Source: Paramarasmius palmivorus
Lineage: Eukaryota; Basidiomycota; Agaricomycetes; Agaricales; Marasmiaceae
Length of the DNA: 64,000 nt
Direction of reading: 5' to 3'
Assembly: GCA_037176845.1 (NCBI GenBank)
Contig: JAYKXP010000120.1
Location: 1 to 64,000, forward strand
Shown here: positions 55,706 to 64,000 of the stretch, piece by piece
Layout: each line of letters begins with the position of its first letter
Numbering within the stretch: the first letter of the stretch is position 1
Position numbers and translations under genes: made by a program
The notes under the pieces: model-generated
Told to the model about the DNA's origin: nothing
The model's database searches: none
Seen by the model: the letters and a program-made list of their open reading frames with translations, nothing else

Positions 55706-58149
55706 TACAGTATTCCATACTGGGTACAACAAACCTGAATATATAAAAAATATACACATACAGATAGAGCTTGGAGATAGGGGAAGGGGAAGATGAGTGA
55801 ATACAGATTTTGGATGAGAGTGGGTATTTAATGATGCATTGTACACTGGAAAAGGTTCATCAATCACATCTAGCAGCTCCCTGATCATGCAAGAAGTATT
55901 AATAGCAAGAAAAAATGTAACAAGCAGGGCACATACCATAAACTCCTGAATATTAAGCTAGTGCCCTCCACTCTTGTTCTTGTCCTCCAATTTCAATGGA
56001 GGATGATGGTCCACAGGTCACCTCTGGCACAACTGGTTCCTGCTCTCCCCTAACCCACCTGTGCTTGATATTCGAATGGGTTTGCAGCCAAAGGGAGGAT
56101 AAAGGCAGCACTGCCCATGATGGTGGAGCGAAGGCAGTAATACACGTAAAATCTGTCCCAGAATACACCTTGCAGCCAAACCTGATGGCGCACATGCCAA
56201 AAAGAAACAATTGGTCTTTTGTAGTATTTGTATGAGTAGATTTCAAGTGGATGCTGCCCTAGGGGCCAATATGGAAACCAGTAGTGGATGGGTGCAGCAC
56301 CAGGTATGGGATTGGGGGCTCCAATTTCCACTGAAATGTGCACCACAAAGGGTGCAACTTGAATATGGTAGATTTGGAGCCTATAGCCATCGGGGAGGTA
56401 ATGTGCTCATCCTCAAGCCTGAAGCGAATGTCGTAGTTCTCCAGCTATGGAGTCCAGGTTGACCATGATCCAATGAATTTCATAATTTAGTAGTGGTGCT
56501 CAAGGTCAAGCATCAGACTCTCTTCTTTATACTCATACGATATTGCAATTAGCCTCATCATCCAACAGAGTTTTTGTGTGAGAGAAAGACCTGGAAGACT
56601 GAAAGTAGTAGTTAACAAACCATCTACCACACTACCACCCATTCTCAAAAAAGATATCAGCCCTCATGACTTCAACCATGCCATAAGCACATCTGTTCAC
56701 ACAATTATGGAACCTGTACATGAGTATTTTGGGTGCTTCCCACTGCAAACATCAGCCACAAACATCAGCTATAAAGAAGACAGACAGGTAGATTGCCATA
56801 CCAATTTTCCTGAAAGAATGGAATCGAAAAATATAAATCTCAAAAGAATAACCAAGCTGTTGACTTGTGATATATAAGTGAAAAAATCACCTGTACTGAG
56901 TGAGTAGTTCACTCAAGGAAGTTGGACGCTGTTTCAGCCATTTAATTACAAAAATTGGTCATACTAGCAACCTCAGTATGTGTTCAGCTCCAAACAATGG
57001 CCTCAGACTGTGAGTGGAAAAAAACATGAGTAATCAGCAAGAACTATGCATAGGTGCAAGTGTGTCAGACATAGATTCCTTACATTGACAGTATATTCTG
57101 TTAATTTATATTTAGATCTATTTGAGCATTGAACATGGAATGTCTTTGGAATCTGAAGTGCTCCAGAGGCCCCAAAGAAGCACTAATGAAAGGGCATAAA
57201 CTTGAATAATATGGATCTGTGTGACTTTGAAACAGGTAACTTATATGTGATACAGTGAAAATAGCTGACAGTGATGACAAGAAGTCCTAGTCAGCCGCCA
57301 GCTTGTGATTAGAATAGTGGAGATACCCTTCAAACTTTGGTTTCTCAATCATTTCTAACTTGTGTTTCCCATGCTTGGTGTTTGGTAGTATCCATCCTTA
57401 GTGCCTGGTAAGTACCTTTCTTTTGCATGGTCACCATTCTGATAGTCAATTTCATAGGCTGATCAGTTCTGAAGACCATACAAGTTGAAGTGGCTGCCAG
57501 ATCCAAACCATCACAGGTTTCATGATCTTTCGTGGTGTGTGAGTCAAGTACAATGTTCCTTGTAGGCTCTGACTGATCGTTTGCTATAGTGGCCTTCTTA
57601 CCGTTGATACCCTGTTCAACTCAGGGTCAAAGGACTTAAGAATCTATATCAATAATGAACCCTCACCACGACTCGGCGACTTGCAGGATTTATGGCCTTC
57701 AAACACTGATGTGCTATTGATGAAGATATCAGGTTGAGGCTGGGATTGCGGAGATTGGGGGATGTTATTCAGTCTGGAAAAGCACATTCAAGGTAGGTCA
57801 TTCCATTCAACATGTGCGCTGTCACTCTGCCGACACTGATCCTTGTCCTGACTAGTTCCCTCAATGTGGTTATCATGAAAGGTGATGTTATTTTGGATTG
57901 ACAATGAACCCAAGGTAGGCGGGAATGATGAGCATGGTCTGATGTCAGTGTTGAAGCAGGTATGTCGGGTACTTTCTCTTTTGTTGTTAATGATCCTTGA
58001 CTTGATGCACTGACTAGATTCCATTGAAATTGTCAAAACCCACTACTCAAGCCTAGGAGCTCACTGGTTGTTAATCCGATGCTTGCATGCGCGTACTTGT
58101 ATTTGGGAACTGTCTTGGACATGTTCAGATGGCTTCATGGGGTTGTTTC
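55706..58149. other. No supportable gene
   Basis: Open frames on both strands up to about 100 codons (for example 56050-56346 minus and 56578-56877 plus) carry no motif that I recognise. The composition is AT-rich and repeat-like. I assign no function. Confidence 0.45.
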
Positions 58150-58569
58150 TGTTGAATGAAGCGATGAAGTTGATGAAACACTTCTTCAACACTAAGTCCA
58201 ACAAAATATACAAAGTCTGCTTTGGCGCTCTAATTATGCTTGTTCTACTGCACATACACTTGCATTCATGTTTATTTATCTTTTACTTTACTTATTGAAC
58301 CTACCTATGGTGTATGGCCATGTAGGAGTATGTAAAACACGTATTTTCACATTAGTGGACGGTGTTTTAACGCCTCGAGCGTTCCGCGTCACAATAGGTA
58401 CAAACAAACAGTAATTACTTACATGTCACAGAGAGCTGACACTTGAAACACATTTTCAATACAAAAGTTACTATTATCACTACTTGGGTGATCACAGTCA
58501 ATTGCATTGAGTTCTAGTCATTGTTATTGATCAGTTATAACTGGTAATACTTTGATATAGATTCTAACA
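58150..58569 (+). repeat. Solo LTR of the 46-kb copia family
   Basis: This LTR starts TGTTGAATGAAGCG and ends ATTCTAACA. It aligns over its full length with the 46-kb LTR but has a small number of substitutions and short indels. Several changes are CG to CA or TG. GTTTC flanks it on both sides (58145-58149 and 58570-58574), so it is a true insertion reduced to one LTR by recombination. Confidence 0.93.
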
Positions 58570-61533
58570 GTTTCTGGATTTGAGTCCTGAAGTCGCACCT
58601 TGTCATTCATGAAGGATGATGATATTTTGGGCATCATCAACTGTGGGCTTGATGACTCATGGAAAGCACAGTATTGAGTTGTTGAGGAATCTAGAGTACT
58701 AGTGCTGATACATAGGGGCCACAATTGCTGGTTACTATTCCCTGACCTTCTGGTCCCTTCGTATAGGTCTCCATCACTATGGTTGATGATAGTAACTTTG
58801 GTGAGTGCTGTGACAGTTGTCTTGTGATGTTATCCATTACTCCAGCTCTCGGTTCAATATCATGGGATGAGATCAGCCTTCTTTCAAAATGTTATCAGGG
58901 TAAAGGAGTAGAAAGGTCAGGCTTGGGGCTGCTGTGTACATCCTGCAGCAGCAATGTGATTTGAGGATGCAGGGTGTCATGGAAGAGGCATTGGAGTTCG
59001 AGTTCTTTGGTCATATCTATAAGGAAATTGACAATCTATCACTTAATTTCACCTACTATTGACATAAGCACTGTGTTATTCGGTATTGTTATAGTCCTGC
59101 AGTATTGTCATAGTCTTGACCAGTAGAGCATGCATGAAAGGCTATTGAATTCATGATGGCCTATGATGGATATGATCACCCATCTACAAACAAGATCATG
59201 TTTGCATCATGTAGTGCTACAGAAAGCTCCATGCATGAGGAAAGGGCATGTTAGTTGGGGTTTAGGGTCTGCATATTAGTCGGTCTCTTCTTAACTATAC
59301 AACTAAAGGGAATATTCATGGCTTGCCATTCATAGTTGCAGAAACAACCTTTAATATTCAGTAAAGCAACTCAATCAGAGTTATTATGGTGTTCAGTACC
59401 AAAATGTTTGCTTGCTCTCTATGAGAGGTTGCCTACACAAAGGGATAGCACTTGCTGGTGTCCAACACTGTGTCAATGCTAGGTCCATGTGAATGCCATG
59501 ACTTCCATTGTACTCAGTTGAACAGGGATTAAGTGGCTTCTGTGCTGTGCATTTACCATGTGAAAAGGTGAGACATTCAAATTTTCATTGGCTATAAGGC
59601 TAACTCATTGAAAGCATGCAGTTCCCATCTGAATCAAAGTGGTCATCCTTGGTGGAGTACCAATTATGGAGCCTGTCATCACAAGAGCACTGCTGTTATG
59701 ATCAAGAAAAGTTTCACAATCCCACATCAATAGCATTGCCTTATGACTGATCACACATTTCTGGGGAGAAGTCCAGTTGGACATGCAGAAACTGCATGTA
59801 CAGGCTCTCTTCACTATTCAACCCTCATTCATTTTAGTATAGGGCACTTTCTGCTTCTTAAATTAATGGCTGCCTCATGTTTGTGGGTCAGAAACCACCC
59901 TTGTAGGCTATTGAGAAGCATTTAAGTGTGACACTCATTAAATCTTGTAAGTACTACTCTCAAGTCCAACCCTTCTATCTTGACAAGGTTTTGCTCTACA
60001 CTTCTCCTATTAGTGAAACTTTATACTAGTTCATCTTGGTGATGTTCTGGAAGTGTTTTTACCAGTTGGGTTACACTTTAGCATCATAGAGAAGGCCTCA
60101 GTTTTGGTAATTGAGCTTGCTTGCTTGCATGCTTTATAGAAGACAGTTTTCGTGGCTGTTTTCTGGCAGTTGTGCTGTAGTTTTACCTTAGAGAGAGTCA
60201 GATCACTCAAGGCAGTTTAGGTTGAACCAAGATCAGCTTCATAATAGCCCTTGGTGCCTTATTTCTGAGCTTATAGAAGCAAAAACAACCCTATTACGCA
60301 TCTACCCAGGTGTAATCTTCCTAGAACTTTGATGAATAGAAGTGATTTTACCCCTCTTGAGACCAAGCTTGAGTAGATATTTCTAAGCACAGCAACTCTG
60401 ATCACACCGAACCACACTTGCACAACTATGCCACAGTAGAGTGCTTTTGTACACTGAGAGCAGTCATAGTATTAGGTGATTTCACCAAAACTACTGTGAG
60501 TGCACCTTGCAATGAAGCCAAGGTACCAAAGATGCCCTCAAGCTGCATAACAAGTAGCATGATTTGTAGCAGCAATGGAAATGGCCAGGAAATGGAGGGA
60601 GGTCCTCGAGGGTAGACCCAGTATCGATAGTCATGTCAGTGTTCCATCAAGATAGTGTGTGAAGGTAGAGACAGTATTGATAGACTTGTTCTCAAGATAG
60701 TGTGTGAAGTGATGTCAGAAATTTCTGTATTCCACTTTCATCTCATCTATCAGTACAGTTAGTGGTTATAGAGGAAGGAAAGTAGAAATGTAATTATAAT
60801 GTTTTATGCAAGAAGCACATGCATACTTGAATTTTAAACAAGAAGCTACAAAAAGATATGTTCCATAATTGCAGTATATCTATCTAATGGATTCAATAGG
60901 GTTGGATTGGGGAAATACTATTTGAGAAAGGAATTTGGTGAATCATGGCTTTAAGTTCTAAGCAGGCATCAGCTCCAAAGGCAAACCATGGAATACTCTA
61001 GATATTTCCATAGCCTTCATCTCCATAACTTTGGAAGTCCATAGCCATATCTTGAACCTGATTACAACCCCTATTATTCCTTTCCAAGGACAAATTGGAC
61101 TGAGAAGCTGTGGGTTGAAATGCAGGTCCAAGGGTAATTGATGCAAAAGAGTGAGTTGGGTCCAGAGCTCTTTGGATGTTTCAGGTAGAGCATTCCTCTC
61201 TATTTAATGTTAGTGCTATAATTACCACAACATAAAATTGATTTGCACAGAGGTCTAAGAGGCACTTCTCAACCTGTGTACAATTAAATGAAAATATTGT
61301 TGCTGGCAACACAGGGAGACTGGATTTTGATGGTTCTGTGAAGTAGTTATTGTTGGAGGAATTCTCATAAATTATTAGTTCCACTCACCTGAAGAGTTGA
61401 CTTGTTGTGACACTTTGCTTCTGGACTATTTTCAGAGGAAGAAGCTACAGGGCCACTTTTTTGAGTTTCAGGTGCAAGCAAGTCCTCTGTGCATTTGTAC
61501 TATTCCAGATAATAATCATATAATAATAATAGC
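58570..61533. other. Non-coding, repeat-derived stretch
   Basis: No gene is supported. The region 60,190-60,435 resembles 21,440-21,690 of the 1.8-kb insertion (shared motif AACTCTGATCAC..GAACC..CACTTGCACAACTA), so it includes a degenerate copy of that dispersed repeat. Part of the left third may be an extension of other repeats. I found no protein motif. Confidence 0.45.
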
Positions 61534-64000
61534 CTACTCACCATCACCATTAATCTCCATCACAGCACCATCAGTGTCACCTCCTTTACTAGCCAATGGT
61601 TCTTCTGCAAGGCCAGAGCTTTTATCCTCTGAAGAGTTCTCTTGCACCCCAATGGTCTTCCAATGGACTGGAACATTGTATTGAACCTGAGATGGTTCTT
61701 CCATGGAAGTGGGATCGGAAATGGATTTCTGAGCCATCAGTGTGCTAGCTGTGATGTCCTTATGTGCACTCTTTTTGACAGCCCTATTCTGTGTCTTTGA
61801 TGAAATGCTATCATCTTTTTCCTCCTTCCTGGTTGAATGTGGACACTTCCTTGTTCCTGAAGTCTTCTTTGAAGGAAAGGAAACTGCAGCATCAGTGCCT
61901 TTATCCTCGTGATCCTGGTCAGGGGCATACACAGTTTGACCACTTAGAAGGTCACACAGTTCTACCAATATGTAAGCTGAGGTTATAGCTTCACTATTGT
62001 TGGGATGGTACCTTTTCCTAGCTCCACATTCACAAAGGCCTCAAACATGTCCTTCTTCTGCATGGCCATGTTATTCAGAAGGATGTCCGTTGTTTCCCCT
62101 GCCAGTAGATGTATTACCCTTACAATTTTCTTTTGAGGTTGTCGATGAGCACAAGCTTGTATTTGTCTGATATCCTGTGAAGACCAGGGCTGATCCTATG
62201 GTATAATATATTAGCAAAGTAAAGGACAGCTGAAAGGAAATGTATACAAAGAATATCACAACATCTGCAACAGTCAAGCAGAGCCCAATTGATCCAACTG
62301 CTGAGAAGATCAACACATGACAGGCTTCTTGAAGGCAGCTATGATTCAATCTTGTTGCTAGTATGAGATTGTTCCATCAATGTGGAGTGAATCAACACCA
62401 TGTAATTTCAACACCTGTTTCTAGCTGTTAATGATTGTTTAGAGGTATAGAGAAACACACATTCTTGAGTAATGGGATTATTGAAGGAAACTCTGCATAG
62501 ATGATTATTTTGCACTCCTGTGGTGTTGGTTGCTCAGATGGGATGTCTGGAGCAGTGGGGAAGATAGGTTCTCCATTGACAAATGTTGGATCCTCTATTT
62601 CATCATGCTTGAGGTAATGTCTACAAATTTGAGCACAGACATCCATCTTGGTTGACTTCATTGGATGAAACTCTTCCAGAGTATTGAACTTTGGATTTGG
62701 GGTAGCAGGGTCCTCCTTTGCAAACCCCACTGAAATTCTGTAGTCAAAGTAGACATTCTAGGGTGTATGAATAATTAAATATTCCAGAGAAACAAATATT
62801 CAAAAACATACTTTTGTAACCCAGTGACCACTCTCATTGGCTGAGTTGGCACTGCAAATATGTTGAGTTATATAAACCATGTCAAAGTAGTATCAGACAT
62901 ACTCAGTTTTAGCATTTTCAGCATGTTTTTTTATGATACCAAGTTCTCGTTCTGTGAGTTTGAGCACACCCACCATATCTCGATGTGGTTTCAGATCCAA
63001 GAGTGTTTTGCCCTCCCAGGTTTTACTATCAGTTGTATGTCGAAGCATGTGAGGTTTGACTTGGCTTTGAAGTCTGAACAATCTGTATTTTCTCAGTCTG
63101 CTGTGATAAGCCACCATCATTCTTCTTTTTTGCTCAACAGATTTCAGCTGCATCTTTTCTTGCTTCATCAATGGAAGCATCTGAAAAGAAATGAGCTATT
63201 CCAATAAGGCGAGCCATGGAAGATATGTCCTTAAAGCTGTTAGTCTCTTTATTATCCATAAAAGTTACAATCACATACTTTTGGAGCAGTGTGTAAAGGT
63301 GTCCCAGTAAGGGCAAGTCAAATCTTTGCTCTCTGTAGAATACTCAGAATAGAGTTCTGTTTGATTCCTGAATTCTGAAATTCATGTGCTTCATCAACAG
63401 TAACAGTAGAGAACCTTTGGTCAAATACTGTGTTCTTGATACCTTCACGTCTTGGTGGAAGCTGCCAAGGTCTGTCATTCTTGAGCCCCTTCTTTTGGGT
63501 GTGAAAAGCATATTTGTATTCATGCTGAATGGCCTGTTATATACAAATGAATATTAATGCAGGCTGAGATAAGATGGATACTTAATGAGGCAGTAGTGAC
63601 AATCACTCTATTATGGAGTGACTGTTTTGATAGATAGTATGGACTTGATGGTTCCCAGAATGCAGAGTTTCCTGATTTGGAAGAATCATAGGTGAAGATG
63701 TTGATGGACTGTAGCCTGAACAATGTGTGTATTTCATGAAGCCATTGACTTTGGATTGTACCTGGTACTATAATTAGATATGGCAGTGACTCTACTGAGC
63801 CACTGCCACCCAGATACCGCCGTGTTTCTGTAAATTCATTTTCAAATATCTCAAGGATTGGAATGAAAGCAATGCTTACCTAAAATAGGGGGCACTGGGC
63901 CTCCATCTTTCTGGTGGCTAATTAGCTGATTCAAAAATGCAATAACACTGAGACACATTGTAGTCTTGCCAAGACCAACTTCATCTGCCACCAGTATACC
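61534..64000 (-). pseudogene. SNF2-family helicase, incomplete at the right edge
   Basis: SNF2 ATPases move nucleosomes or other DNA-bound proteins. On the minus strand the first visible block is LVADEVGLGKTT (Walker A, about 63,955-63,990). Then come LPYLIIVPGTIQSQWLHEIH (about 63,770), VTVDEAHEFQN (DEAH at 63,384-63,395), LALTGTPLHTAPK (about 63,320), ECKIIIYAEFPSIIPLLKN (about 62,490), SAVGSIGLCLTVADVVIFF (about 62,290) and QIQACAHRQPQKKIVRVIHL (motif VI, about 62,150). A Ser/Lys-rich C-terminal tail runs to 61,534. In motif VI the arginine of the usual RAHR is cysteine, and a TGA precedes LALTGTP. Both are C-to-T changes at CpG. The 5' end is outside the window. Fungal SNF2 genes of this kind are often found among repeats. 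Confidence 0.8.

Noticed and set aside
55953..56346. Overlapping minus-strand frames of about 100 codons
   Set aside because: No motif, no splice links and no similarity to neighbouring transposon proteins that I could see.

Overview
The window looks like a nuclear segment of an Agaricomycete (mushroom-forming basidiomycete). The genes have several short introns, mostly 49-60 bp, with GT(G/A)(A/C)GT donors and CTAAC/CTAAT branch motifs. The repeats are also typical of that class: a chromovirus (Ty3/gypsy), Ty1/copia elements, a KDZ-type transposase remnant, a probable Plavaka/CACTA-type remnant and a Tc1/mariner remnant. I could not assign a genus.

Positions 1-10.4 kb are a compact housekeeping island. 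DIB1 (U5 snRNP, minus) and TRR1 (thioredoxin reductase, plus) diverge from one short promoter. PCT1 (choline-phosphate cytidylyltransferase, minus) converges on TRR1. An F-box protein (minus) and ribosomal protein eL8 (plus) diverge from a 197-bp promoter that contains a TCACGTGA box. PCT1, the F-box gene, eL8 and TRR1 exons 3-7 read cleanly. Left of about 4.79 kb, DIB1 and the start of TRR1 carry clustered indels that mostly cancel each other, so this stretch is either badly assembled or really damaged. I could not resolve any gene in 1-3.66 kb.

Positions 12,243-32,571 are one 20.3-kb minus-strand chromovirus with 458/460-bp LTRs and a GTTTC target duplication. It has a very long gag, then protease, RT, RNase H, integrase and chromodomain. 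Its primer-binding site is a 14-nt perfect complement of the predicted 5' end of its own transcript, so it is probably self-primed in the Tf1/sushi manner. Three later insertions sit inside it: a 4.15-kb non-autonomous copia element (gag-protease only) in gag, a 1.8-kb CCGG-flanked element between RT and RNase H, and a 1.9-kb piece near the 3' end. Between the end of pol and the 3' LTR there is a multi-exon gene on the opposite strand. It encodes a Zn2Cys6-like cluster, a basic Pro/Lys region, a coiled coil and an acidic tail, which is a transcription-factor-like layout. This is the most novel item in the window.

Positions 32.6-64 kb are more repeat-rich sequence: a duplicated non-coding repeat, a fold-back repeat, a Tc1/mariner pseudogene, the 3' end of a second gypsy element with an extra ORF in the env position, and a KDZ remnant. 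An unrecognised gene follows, split by a complete and very young copia element (46,011-51,397, LTRs identical by eye, one open 1,403-codon frame). Beyond it lie a CACTA-like remnant, an oxidoreductase fragment, an interleaved inverted repeat, a solo copia LTR with target duplication, and a decayed SNF2 helicase that runs off the right edge.

One process explains most of the decay. Premature stops in the old elements are mainly TGA where arginine CGA is expected, and the chromovirus LTRs differ almost only by transitions, several as TG against CA. That is the mark of CpG deamination, as expected if cytosine methylation silences these repeats. The young copia element has not yet suffered it.
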